The translations under genes were made by a program, and so were the position numbers. 64,000 bases of DNA. It comes from Neglectibacter timonensis. GTDB lineage: Bacteria > Bacillota > Clostridia > Oscillospirales > Acutalibacteraceae. Shown here one piece after another: positions 28,057 to 35,740 of this stretch. The DNA lies in contig NZ_LT160639.1 in NCBI RefSeq assembly GCF_900048895.1, forward strand, positions 253,001 through 317,000, given 5' to 3'. The notes under the pieces were generated by a model. The model was given only the letters and a program-made list of their open reading frames with translations. It ran no database searches and was not told the origin of the DNA. How positions within the stretch are numbered: position 1 is the first letter of the stretch; every line of letters begins with the position of its first letter.

Positions 28057-28085
28057 TTGACAGAATCTTCCCGGGAGGTTAGAAT
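28057..28085 (+). promoter_or_regulatory. Sigma-A promoter of the metal permease gene
   Basis: TTGACA (28057-28062), 17 bases, TAGAAT (28080-28085). The leader to the ATG is about 140 bases and holds nested inverted repeats: CTCAG...CACCGG...CCGGTG.CTGAG between about 28122 and 28186. This is long enough for an RNA element. I see no yybP-ykoY or NiCo riboswitch consensus in it. Confidence 0.65.
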
Positions 28086-28232
28086 GAAGAAATCATGAGG
28101 TTTCTCCCTCGAAACCCTCCGTCTCAGGTTTCCATTTTTCACCGGTCTCCCCCTCAATTGGGCAGCGCCGCTATCCGGTGTCTGAGTCTTCTGGTTTTCC
28201 TGAAAATATAGTTGTTAAGAAAGGTATTTTGT

Positions 28233-29078
28233 ATGTTGGATGTTCTTCTGGACGCCTTTTTGGATACGCTGAAAACCCTCCCCTTCCTGTTTGGGGCCTA
28301 CCTGCTCATCGAATTTCTGGAACATAAAGCAAGCGATAAGCTCACCGGCGCACTCTCCCGCATGGGACCTCTCGGACCGCTGGGCGGCGCGGCGCTGGGC
28401 TTGGTGCCGCAATGCGGTTTTTCCGTGGCGGCCGCCAATTTTTATGCGGGCAGGCTGATTTCAGCAGGCACGCTGGTTGCAGTGTTCCTGGCCACCAGCG
28501 ACGAGGCCCTGCCCATCATGCTCTCCCGGCCTGAGGCTTTCCCTGTTCTCCTGAGATTACTGGCGGTAAAATTTGTGGCTGCCGCAGTTTTCGGCATGCT
28601 GACCGACCTGGTGCTGAAGCGGTTTCTCAAGCCGGACCGGCAGGAGCCCTTCCACGACCTGTGCGAAGATTGCGACTGTGAGCACGAGGGGATTTTCAAA
28701 TCCGCCCTGCGGCATACGGTTAAAATCGCCGTTTTCCTGCTGTTGATCAACCTGATTTTAGGATATGCCATATACTTCATCGGAGAAGCGAACATTTCCC
28801 GTTTCCTGCTTTCCGGCAGCATTTTTCAGCCTCTGCTGGCCGCGCTGATCGGGCTGATTCCAAACTGCGGCGCCTCTGTTATTCTGACGGAGCTGTTCCT
28901 CTCCGGCTCCCTCTCCTTCGGCTCTGCGGTAGCAGGGCTCTGCATGGGGGCAGGCCTGGGTCTGGCTGTGCTCTTCCGCGCCAACAAGCGCCCCCGGGAG
29001 AACCTCTGCATTCTGGGAGCGCTGTATGTGTTCGCCGTAATTACCGGTGTGGCCTGCAACCTGTTTTTCCCCGGCTGA
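28233..29078 (+). CDS. Putative heavy-metal or manganese permease (ArsP_2-like)
   Basis: An integral membrane protein of 281 residues with about eight to ten hydrophobic helices. Two half-repeats each carry a buried GL[VI]P[QN]CG.SV motif (GLVPQCGFSV in the first half, GLIPNCGASV in the second), which marks the family annotated as putative arsenic/manganese transporters (PF11449 type). A central cytoplasmic loop is Cys/His/Asp rich (CEDCDCEHE), a likely metal-binding site. ATG at 28233 has AAAGG 8 bases upstream; a TTG at 28212 is less good. The ion and direction are inferred from the family. Confidence 0.82.
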   Translation: MLDVLLDAFLDTLKTLPFLFGAYLLIEFLEHKASDKLTGALSRMGPLGPLGGAALGLVPQCGFSVAAANFYAGRLISAGTLVAVFLATSDEALPIMLSRPEAFPVLLRLLAVKFVAAAVFGMLTDLVLKRFLKPDRQEPFHDLCEDCDCEHEGIFKSALRHTVKIAVFLLLINLILGYAIYFIGEANISRFLLSGSIFQPLLAALIGLIPNCGASVILTELFLSGSLSFGSAVAGLCMGAGLGLAVLFRANKRPRENLCILGALYVFAVITGVACNLFFPG

Positions 29079-29166
29079 TGACAGCAGGGGCTTTATTCCG
29101 TAGAAGAAAACTTGAAAATTTCGGTGTAAACTGACTCTTATAACTGACAATTTGGAGGCGGTTTCC

Positions 29167-29841
29167 GTGCCCTATCGAATCTTAGTGGCAGACGACGAGG
29201 CTGACATTGTTCATATGCTCCGCGATCTCTTCTCTATGAAGGGCTACGAAGTGCTGGCGGCTTACGGAGGAGAAGAGGCACTGAAGCTCTCGGAGCAATC
29301 CCCAGATTTAATCCTGCTGGATGTCAACATGCCAGACATCGATGGATTTTCCCTCTGCCGGCGGATTCGGGACTTTGTCTCCTGCCCCATCCTGTTCCTC
29401 ACGGCAAAAATTGAGGATGCCGATAAAGTGAAGGGCTTCGCTTCGGGCGGGGACGACTATATTTTGAAACCCTTCAGCAGCGCCGAACTGCTGGCCCGGG
29501 TAGCCGCCCACCTGCGCAGGGAAGAACGCCGCCAAAGTGAAGTAAAGGTAAAATTCGATCGGGGGCTGGTAATCGATTATACCCAGCGCTGTGTCTTTCA
29601 GGACGGAGAGCCTGTCAAGCTTGCAAAAAAGGAGTTCGAAATTGTGGAGCTTCTCTCCACTCATCCCTCGCAAGTATTTGACAGGGAACGGATCTATGAG
29701 GCCATTTGGGGCTATGAGGGAGAGGGCGACAGTGCCGTGGTGGCGGAACACATCCGGCGGATCCGGGCCAAGCTCACCGCTGCAAGCTGCGGCGAACGAA
29801 TTGAAACCGTCTGGGGAGTCGGATATAAATGGAAAAAGTAG
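29167..29841 (+). CDS. OmpR/PhoB family response regulator
   Basis: A DNA-binding response regulator of 224 residues. The receiver has the acidic pair D9-D10, the phospho-acceptor D52 in LLDVNMPDIDG and the Lys of ILKPFS; the C-terminal winged helix ends with VWGVGYKWKK. GTG at 29167 was chosen: GGAGG lies 8 bases upstream, and the receiver fold begins right after. Its stop overlaps the kinase start by 13 bases. The downstream ABC transporter suggests it controls export or resistance; the signal is unknown. Confidence 0.95.
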   Translation: MPYRILVADDEADIVHMLRDLFSMKGYEVLAAYGGEEALKLSEQSPDLILLDVNMPDIDGFSLCRRIRDFVSCPILFLTAKIEDADKVKGFASGGDDYILKPFSSAELLARVAAHLRREERRQSEVKVKFDRGLVIDYTQRCVFQDGEPVKLAKKEFEIVELLSTHPSQVFDRERIYEAIWGYEGEGDSAVVAEHIRRIRAKLTAASCGERIETVWGVGYKWKK

Positions 29842-31160
29842 AAAAGGGGAAAAAAACAAAGCGAACCCGGGATAGAAAAAAGAACACTCCCTGGTATAGG
29901 AGGATTTCCATCAAGGGGGCGTTGGTCTGCACCACGCTCTGTTCCATTGTGCTGGGTTTTTTCACCTGTATGGCAGAGGTTTACACGCTCTCCACCGTCC
30001 ACAATGACATTTACGAAACCTATGTACAGCCCTATCTGCCGGAGGAGTATGCAGACGGGTATTATTCCATCAAAATAGAAAGTATATCTCCTGACGGCAC
30101 TACAAGAGATATGGTACAGCGTTCCCCAAACGCCTATGTAGACCCCGAAACAGGTGAACTCTATCCCATGGAACAGACGCCTTCCTACACCTTTATACCC
30201 GCCGGATTTTTTCGTTTTCTCTACCAAAGCAGCGATTTGGTCGCCATCATTCTCTGTTTTCTGACCGCCATTCTGTTTTTTGTGCTGGATGCCGCCTGGT
30301 TTTACCGCTGGAAAATCCGGAAGCCGTTGGGGGTTTTGAACCTTGCCTCTCAGAAAATTTCAGAGAACGATTTGGATTTCACCATTCCCCAGCCCAGCAC
30401 GGATGAACTGGGAAAGCTCTGCGGCTCCTTTGAAAAGATGCGGCTGTCACTGGAAGAAAACAACAAGGCCATGTGGAACGCCATGGAGGAGCGCCGACGC
30501 TTAAACGCAGCCTTTGCCCACGACCTCCGCACACCGCTTACCGTCTTGCAGGGCTATAGCGATTATCTGCTGGACGGCCTGCCCTCCGGGGACATCACTG
30601 CGGAAAAGGCTGAGGAGACTGTTGAGACCATGAAGCGCAGCCTTATCAGGCTGCAGCGCTATGTGGAAGGAATGAACTCCCTGCAGAAGATGGAAGACGT
30701 GGCTCCCATAAGAAAAAAGGCCAATTTCTGCAGTCTCGCCTCCCAGCTTCGGGAAACAGCCTCTATTTTGTGCGGTCCGGACAATCTAGTCTTTTCCGCC
30801 GACGGAAAGGGCAGCCTGCAGTTGGATACCGAACTGATTTTCCAGGTGTTTGAAAACCTAATGTCCAACGCCTGTCGTTATGCCCAAAAGCGGATACAGG
30901 TCTGCGTCGGACAACGGGAAGGGTTCTTCCAACTGTCCGTGACAGACGACGGGCCGGGTTTTCCCCAGGAAGCGCTCAAACGAGCTGTCGAACCCTATTA
31001 TCGGGCCGACAAAAAGCTGGACGGTACTCCGCAGGGGAGCCAGCATTTTGGGCTGGGACTTTACATCTGCCGCATCCTCTGTGAGAAGCATGGCGGATGG
31101 CTGAGCGTCAAAAACAGCGAAGAAGGCGGAGCCTCCGTCACTGCAGTCTTCCGAACCTGA
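29829..31160 (+). CDS. Sensor histidine kinase
   Basis: Membrane kinase partner of the preceding regulator, 443 residues. Transmembrane helices at about 28-55 and 135-160 flank a short extracytoplasmic loop of about 80 residues. A HAMP segment follows, then the HisKA box with H231 in AAFAHDLRTPLTVL, and the ATPase with N box (FENLMSNACRYA), G1 (VTDDGPGFP) and G2 (GLGLYICRIL). A small external loop is common in kinases that sense antibiotics or envelope stress. It is followed by a terminator-like hairpin. Confidence 0.94.
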   Translation: MEKVEKGKKTKRTRDRKKNTPWYRRISIKGALVCTTLCSIVLGFFTCMAEVYTLSTVHNDIYETYVQPYLPEEYADGYYSIKIESISPDGTTRDMVQRSPNAYVDPETGELYPMEQTPSYTFIPAGFFRFLYQSSDLVAIILCFLTAILFFVLDAAWFYRWKIRKPLGVLNLASQKISENDLDFTIPQPSTDELGKLCGSFEKMRLSLEENNKAMWNAMEERRRLNAAFAHDLRTPLTVLQGYSDYLLDGLPSGDITAEKAEETVETMKRSLIRLQRYVEGMNSLQKMEDVAPIRKKANFCSLASQLRETASILCGPDNLVFSADGKGSLQLDTELIFQVFENLMSNACRYAQKRIQVCVGQREGFFQLSVTDDGPGFPQEALKRAVEPYYRADKKLDGTPQGSQHFGLGLYICRILCEKHGGWLSVKNSEEGGASVTAVFRT

Positions 31161-31164
31161 AACT

Positions 31165-31213
31165 AAAGACACGGCAATTCTCCGAAAAAGGGGAATTACC
31201 GTGTCTTTTGTTT
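31165..31213 (+). terminator. Terminator after the two-component genes
   Basis: AAAGACACGGCAATTCTCC pairs with GGGGAATTACCGTGTCTTT over 19 positions with two mismatches or wobbles, then TTGTTT. It separates the two-component genes from the ABC exporter, which then needs its own promoter. Confidence 0.75.
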
Positions 31214-31303
31214 CTGGCCCATGGAATAAATCGGGTTTCGGTTGTGAGAAAGTTGAAATTTGTGCGGTATCCTGAAGGCAACAAAATCAAAGGAGATCAT
31301 TCC

Positions 31304-32032
31304 ATGAATACCGAAATCGTGATTTCTCACCTTTGCCAAAGCTATGGTCGAAAAGAGGTCTTGGCAGACGTCAGCTTTACAATTCCCCAGGGGATGTTTG
31401 GCCTGCTCGGACGCAATGGCGCCGGAAAAACCACATTGATGAAAACGCTCACTACACTGCTGGCGCCGAAAGGCGGTTCTGTCACGGTATGCGGAGTCCC
31501 CGTATCGCAGAGTCTGCGGGTCAGGGAAATGACAGGCTATCTCCCCCAGGAGTTTTCCATGTACCCATCCATGACCGTGTATGAAGCGCTGGACTATTTG
31601 TCTGTGCTTTCCGGGATGCCGAAGCAGCTCCGGCAGAAGAGAATTCCAGAACTCTTACTGAAGGTAAACCTATCTGACCGGGGCGGTACCAAGGTCAAAG
31701 CCCTGTCCGGCGGCATGAAGCGGAGGCTGGGAATCGCCCAGGCCCTGCTTCACGACCCTCAGGTCATCATAGCCGACGAGCCCACCGCGGGGCTGGATCC
31801 AGAGGAACGGGTCCGGTTCCGGGAGCTGTTCCGGGAACTTGCTCGGGAAAAGACGGTACTCCTCTCCACTCACATTGTCAGCGACATTGAGGAATCCTGT
31901 GAAAATCTGGCCATTTTGGATCAAGGCAAGCTGCGGTATGCAGGCAGCAGCAAAGGCCTGTTGGACCAGACTGGTACGCAGAGCATGGAACAGGCCTATC
32001 TCGCCTGTATCCACGGTACAAAGGAGGTGTGA
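31304..32032 (+). CDS. ABC exporter ATP-binding protein
   Basis: Cytoplasmic ATPase of an ABC-2 type exporter, 242 residues. Walker A GRNGAGKTT (about 34-42), Q loop YLPQEF, signature LSGGMKRR, Walker B VIIADEPTAGLD and the H loop LLSTHIVSD are all intact. ATG at 31304 follows AAAGGAG; the open frame upstream belongs to the 3' end of the kinase in another phase. The next two genes encode its membrane partners. The substrate may be an antibiotic or peptide, by analogy with two-component/ABC modules; this is inference. Confidence 0.93.
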   Translation: MNTEIVISHLCQSYGRKEVLADVSFTIPQGMFGLLGRNGAGKTTLMKTLTTLLAPKGGSVTVCGVPVSQSLRVREMTGYLPQEFSMYPSMTVYEALDYLSVLSGMPKQLRQKRIPELLLKVNLSDRGGTKVKALSGGMKRRLGIAQALLHDPQVIIADEPTAGLDPEERVRFRELFRELAREKTVLLSTHIVSDIEESCENLAILDQGKLRYAGSSKGLLDQTGTQSMEQAYLACIHGTKEV

Positions 32033-32034
32033 CT

Positions 32035-33324
32035 ATGTTTGGAAAAGAGTGTAAAAAAGCAGCGTTCAGCATCCCGTTTCTGCTGCTTGTCCTTGTAACC
32101 TTTCTCATGTACTGGAGCCAGATCGGCCCGGATTACCTTTCGCAGAGTAAGAAGCTGACCGAGCCGCAGCCGGGTGAAAACTATGGAACCACCGAAAGCA
32201 ATGACCCGGAACTGGTGATGCCCGCAGCTCTGGACTCTCTCTATGCGGAATTCACCGCAAACTCTTATACCACCTACCCCATCGGATTCTACCACACTGT
32301 CAAACTCAGCGGAAAAGATACTGAAAAAATGGCAGGACTGCTTTCAGAACTGACCGGAAAAACCCCGGAAGAGCTTTTGGCAAGGCTGGATACGGACGCC
32401 TACGAGCCGAATTCCGTGCTGGCCGTCATCGGAGAGGACGGGGAAATCATCCCCACTGCACCTCAAAAAAACGCACAAAACAGCGTTTCCCCGGTTCCGG
32501 GGCCCGCCTATGACAGGTTTGAAGAGCTGATGGCTCAAGTCGATTCTCTGCTGGGCGGTGGGTCCGACTATGCCCCCAACTCTCTCAGCGGCTTTGGACG
32601 CCGGGCCAAAACCTACGAAGAGGCCTTGGCAGATTATCGTGCCGCCAAGGGGATAGACCACTTTTCCGGGGCGCACGCACGCCTGTTTTCAGATTATATG
32701 ACGTTGTTTTCCGCCCTGCTGCCCGCATTTCTGATGGTTTCCGAATGCCTGCGCGACCGCCGTGCCAAAATGCGGGATTTGATCTGGGCCAGAAGAGTTT
32801 CCTCCCTGCGGATTGCCGCCGTCCGGTATTTCTCGACAGTCCTTCTTTCCATGCTCCCGATTCTGCTTCTGGCAGCTGTGGATACCGTCCGGTCCGTCTT
32901 CCTTTATACAGGCCAGACAGTGGATCTTTTCGCCTATTTCAAATATACGGGAGGGTGGATTCTGCCCACTGTCATGATCTCCGCAGCTACCGGTATGTTT
33001 TTGACCGAAGCCACCGACACCCCAATCGGCCTGGCCGTGATGCTTCTCTGGTGGTTTCTGGATCTCAACGGAAACATTTTTCAGATGGGCGGTGGGTATG
33101 CAGGCTTTTCCCTCTGTCCCAGGCACAATTCCATTCTGGGAGCACAGGTTTTCGCCGATCACTTCTGGGCGCTGGCCGCAAACCGGATCCTGTTGGCCGC
33201 CCTCAGCCTGATTTTATTGGGTGCTTCCGCCCTGATACTGGAAGCAAAGAGGAAAGGCAGGTGGTTCTCTTATGACAGCTTCAAAGCGCGTTTTAACAGC
33301 CGCAAGGCTGGATCTGAAGCGTAA
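32035..33324 (+). CDS. ABC exporter membrane protein, large subunit
   Basis: 429 residues: one N-terminal helix (about 8-28), an extracytoplasmic segment of roughly 190 residues, then five or six C-terminal helices (from about 225). This is the layout of ABC-2 type permeases with a large external loop. ATG at 32035 follows GGAGG with 7 bases; the ATPase stop lies just upstream. The 3' end overlaps the second permease by 53 bases. No family name beyond ABC-2 can be given with certainty. Confidence 0.82.
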   Translation: MFGKECKKAAFSIPFLLLVLVTFLMYWSQIGPDYLSQSKKLTEPQPGENYGTTESNDPELVMPAALDSLYAEFTANSYTTYPIGFYHTVKLSGKDTEKMAGLLSELTGKTPEELLARLDTDAYEPNSVLAVIGEDGEIIPTAPQKNAQNSVSPVPGPAYDRFEELMAQVDSLLGGGSDYAPNSLSGFGRRAKTYEEALADYRAAKGIDHFSGAHARLFSDYMTLFSALLPAFLMVSECLRDRRAKMRDLIWARRVSSLRIAAVRYFSTVLLSMLPILLLAAVDTVRSVFLYTGQTVDLFAYFKYTGGWILPTVMISAATGMFLTEATDTPIGLAVMLLWWFLDLNGNIFQMGGGYAGFSLCPRHNSILGAQVFADHFWALAANRILLAALSLILLGASALILEAKRKGRWFSYDSFKARFNSRKAGSEA

Positions 33325-33898
33325 TTTTCTCCCTCATCTGTGTCTTGCCCTGCTCCTTGTGCTGCTGACTCCCGTACTGTTCGGCCTCAACGATCTGGAC
33401 ACACAGGGTTCCGCCGTTCCGCTGGAGCTTATGATGCCGCTGACCGGCATCCTTCTGCTGACGCCGATTTTCCTGCCCGAACAGGATCCCGCTGTACGGG
33501 ATGTAGTAGCCGTACGCTCTGTCCCACTGTGGCAGACTTACAGTGCCAGAGCTCTTTATTCCTTACTATTCCTCTGTTTGCTTCCTGCGCTCCTGATTCT
33601 CTGCATGGGCTTTCTGCGCAGCCAGGTCACGCCTGACCTATGGCTCGACGCAGTCTCCTCTTCCCTGCTCCTGGGAGGTCTTGGAGCGCTCTCCTATACA
33701 CTGACAGACAACATTGCCGCGGCCTATATGGTCCCTGTCCTCTATTATGTGGTCAATTTCGGCCTGGGTTCCAAGCTGGGCACCTTCTGGCTTTTCTCAG
33801 CTATGTCCGGCTCCTCCGCCAGCAAACTGCCCCAACTGTTTCTGGGCCTTCTACTCCTTGCAGTCTCTATTCCGTTCAGAGTGCATGAGAAGGCATAA
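33272..33898 (+). CDS. ABC exporter membrane protein, small subunit
   Basis: A very hydrophobic protein of 208 residues with about six helices (for example LCLALLLVLLTPVLFG and LYSLLFLCLLPALLILCMGF) and almost no soluble part. It overlaps the large permease by 53 bases, so the two are produced together and probably form a heterodimer with two copies of the ATPase. It ends just before a very strong bidirectional terminator. The assignment rests on context and topology. Confidence 0.75.
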   Translation: MTASKRVLTAARLDLKRNFLPHLCLALLLVLLTPVLFGLNDLDTQGSAVPLELMMPLTGILLLTPIFLPEQDPAVRDVVAVRSVPLWQTYSARALYSLLFLCLLPALLILCMGFLRSQVTPDLWLDAVSSSLLLGGLGALSYTLTDNIAAAYMVPVLYYVVNFGLGSKLGTFWLFSAMSGSSASKLPQLFLGLLLLAVSIPFRVHEKA

Positions 33899-33905
33899 AA
33901 AAAGC

Positions 33906-33963
33906 CAGACGAATAAAAGCAGCATCCCTCCCGGTGGGGAGGGATGCTGCTTTTATTCGTCTG
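33906..33963. terminator. Bidirectional terminator with a 27-base perfect stem
   Basis: CAGACGAATAAAAGCAGCAT... and its exact complement form a 27-base stem with loop GGTG. The inner GCAGCATCCCTCCC stem is followed by TTTTATTC on both strands, and the minus strand continues with GGCTTTTTTTATG. It ends the ABC operon (plus) and the LysR gene (minus). Confidence 0.85.
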
Positions 33964-33991
33964 ACAATGTGTTCCCTGTGGCTTTTCTCTT

Positions 33992-34861
33992 CTATAACGT
34001 ACAGCAGAAGTTTTTGCAATACTCGATGAACGCCCGGCTATACTCTGAAAGATATCGCCGTGGGTGAGTCCCAAGGTATAATGTACGGGTGATGCTTTCC
34101 TTTAAAGGGATCTTCTGTACTTTTGAGGATAGCAACGCCTTCCAGGACGTCTCTGGAATCATGGCAATCCCCATTCCATACTCCACCAGCATCTTTAAAG
34201 TGTAAATATCAGACGCCTCAAAAGCTATAATTGGCTCAAAACCAGCCTTTCTACAGGCTCCTTCCAGGATTTCCCTTACCGTCCCCGTCTTCATTGCAAC
34301 AAAAGGGCGGTTCCACAGCGCTGATACCGGCACCGGGAATTCTGAAAACTCTTCCTGCTGTGACACAGCCAGGCACATTCGTTCCTCCAGCAATGATATT
34401 CTATCTACATTTTCCGGTTCCAAAGGGGAAGAAAAAAGGCAGAGCTCCTCCCGATTGGAAAACATGGTCATTTCTGTGGGGGAGTTTGGCAGCAACGCCT
34501 CAAAATGTACATCAGGATACTCTTCACGAAACCCCGCTGCTATTTGAGGGAACAAGTAGGATGCGGCATGTACCGCTATTGCAATTCTGGTATGTCCGTT
34601 TTTCCCATTCTCTTCTGCCTCAGCTACCGCATCGTCAATTTGAAGAAGCGCAGACTGCACCTTTTGATAAAATGCTTTTCCAGTCCGATTCAATGTAAGC
34701 TGCCTTCCGTTTCTGTCAAACAATGAAGTTCCCAGCTCCCGCTCCAACTGAAGAATCATTTTGCTCAAAGCCGGCTGAGAAATATAAAGCTGCGAGGCGC
34801 TGGCTGTGACAGATTCCGTCTCTGCCACATGGCAGAAATACCGTAATGCTAACAAGTTCAT
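33992..34861 (-). CDS. LysR family transcriptional regulator
   Basis: 289 residues with the LysR helix-turn-helix (MNLLALRYFCHVAETESVTASASQLYISQPALSK, read in parts: residues 1-34) and a periplasmic-binding-like effector domain (about 90-289). It is divergent from the esterase-amidohydrolase operon and separated from it by 131 bases that contain a palindromic operator. LysR proteins usually activate the divergent operon with a small-molecule co-inducer, so the likely inducer is a substrate or product of those enzymes. The gene is AT-richer than the neighbouring housekeeping genes. Confidence 0.93.
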   Translation of the reverse strand: MNLLALRYFCHVAETESVTASASQLYISQPALSKMILQLERELGTSLFDRNGRQLTLNRTGKAFYQKVQSALLQIDDAVAEAEENGKNGHTRIAIAVHAASYLFPQIAAGFREEYPDVHFEALLPNSPTEMTMFSNREELCLFSSPLEPENVDRISLLEERMCLAVSQQEEFSEFPVPVSALWNRPFVAMKTGTVREILEGACRKAGFEPIIAFEASDIYTLKMLVEYGMGIAMIPETSWKALLSSKVQKIPLKESITRTLYLGTHPRRYLSEYSRAFIEYCKNFCCTL

Positions 34862-34920
34862 ACTTGCTCCTTGTTATAATCAATTAGTTATCATTATATA
34901 CGGTTTTATGTCTTTGTTGT

Positions 34921-34941
34921 TTATAAGTATATCACTTATAA
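34921..34941. promoter_or_regulatory. Candidate LysR operator
   Basis: TTATAAGT, ATATC, ACTTATAA: a perfect 8-base inverted repeat with a 5-base centre, containing the LysR T-N11-A pattern (TAAGT...ACTTA). It sits in the divergent gap and its right arm overlaps the -35 zone of the esterase operon, whose likely -10 is TATAAT at 34960-34965. Confidence 0.65.
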
Positions 34942-34959
34942 TAATAACATCAAGAGAAA

Positions 34960-34965
34960 TATAAT
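34960..34965 (+). promoter_or_regulatory. -10 box of the esterase-amidohydrolase operon
   Basis: TATAAT, 27 bases before the first gene. The hexamer 17 bases upstream is TATAAT-like, not TTGACA, so a -35 is missing. That is expected for a promoter that depends on an activator such as the adjacent LysR protein. Confidence 0.45.
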
Positions 34966-34992
34966 ATTTTCAGTCAAAAGGAGAGGATTCTT

Positions 34993-35739
34993 ATGTCATC
35001 GCTCACCCTGCGTTACTACTCGCAGGCACTTGGGATGAATACCGCAGTATCCCTTGTTTTCCCGGAAGAAAATACAGAAGCACAAATGTGTCTCCCATTG
35101 GTTTATCTTCTTCCAGACGAAGGGGAGGACCATACCAGGTGGATTCGGGAAACGGGAATCGAACGTCTCAGTCAAAAATATAAATTTGCTGCAGTAATGC
35201 CAGGCTGTGCACAGGGATGTTATACCAACATGAAACTGGGATACCATTTTTATGATGCCTGGGCAGAAGAACTCCCTCAGATTGTACACACCTATTTTCC
35301 ATCTATCTCCTCTCGCCCAAACTCCACTTATTTAATCGGAGCGGGAATGGGCGGGTATGGCGCGGTAAAAACGATGCTGAAGCAGGCGGGCAAATATGCG
35401 GGTGTCGCCTCTTTCTCCGGAATTCTGGATATTAAAAGTTATATACTAAATGCTACCGCCTCTTCAAGTCTTGATTCCGAACGCCTGCTGCGTGTGTTTG
35501 GTATGCCCGGCAAGTCTTTTTCAGATGACGATGACCTATTGGAATTAGCAGTCTGCCTTCCGTCCGGTTTCTCCGGAAAATTTTATTTTTTTTCCACCGA
35601 ACAGGAAGAAACAGCCAAAATACAAAATCACCTTCCCCCTCCTCTTTCGGCATACTTGACGCTTCCCGGAAATGGTTGGGAATTTTGGGATCATGAGCTT
35701 GAACACGCTCTGAGGCTTCTTTTGAAAGGAGGTAATTGA
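34993..35739 (+). CDS. Esterase-fold protein lacking catalytic residues (pseudoenzyme)
   Basis: 248 residues of the alpha/beta-hydrolase esterase family (PF00756, tributyrin-esterase-like), clearly paralogous to the next gene (YYSQALGMNTAVSLVFPEE against FYSKSLQMDVQVSLILPEK). The nucleophile elbow is GAGMGG, so the catalytic Ser is Gly118. The oxyanion HG is PD (LLPDEGEDHTRW), the catalytic Asp region has no GKED, and the active-site His (GGHTWEFWD) is replaced by NGWEFWD. The frame is intact with a good AAGGAGAGG site, so it is not decayed. It may be a binding or regulatory partner of the active paralogue. No signal peptide. Confidence 0.85.
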   Translation: MSSLTLRYYSQALGMNTAVSLVFPEENTEAQMCLPLVYLLPDEGEDHTRWIRETGIERLSQKYKFAAVMPGCAQGCYTNMKLGYHFYDAWAEELPQIVHTYFPSISSRPNSTYLIGAGMGGYGAVKTMLKQAGKYAGVASFSGILDIKSYILNATASSSLDSERLLRVFGMPGKSFSDDDDLLELAVCLPSGFSGKFYFFSTEQEETAKIQNHLPPPLSAYLTLPGNGWEFWDHELEHALRLLLKGGN

Positions 35740-35740
35740 T

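Noticed and set aside
28086-28232. A yybP-ykoY (manganese) riboswitch before the permease
   Set aside because: The conserved loop sequences of that riboswitch are not present; only generic nested repeats are seen.
33906-33963. The long inverted repeat as an insertion-sequence end
   Set aside because: The two arms form one hairpin with T runs between two convergent genes; there is no transposase, second copy or target duplication.
34993-35739. The first esterase gene as a decayed pseudogene
   Set aside because: The frame is full length with a good ribosome site, no stop or frameshift, and the fold is kept; only the catalytic residues are lost.
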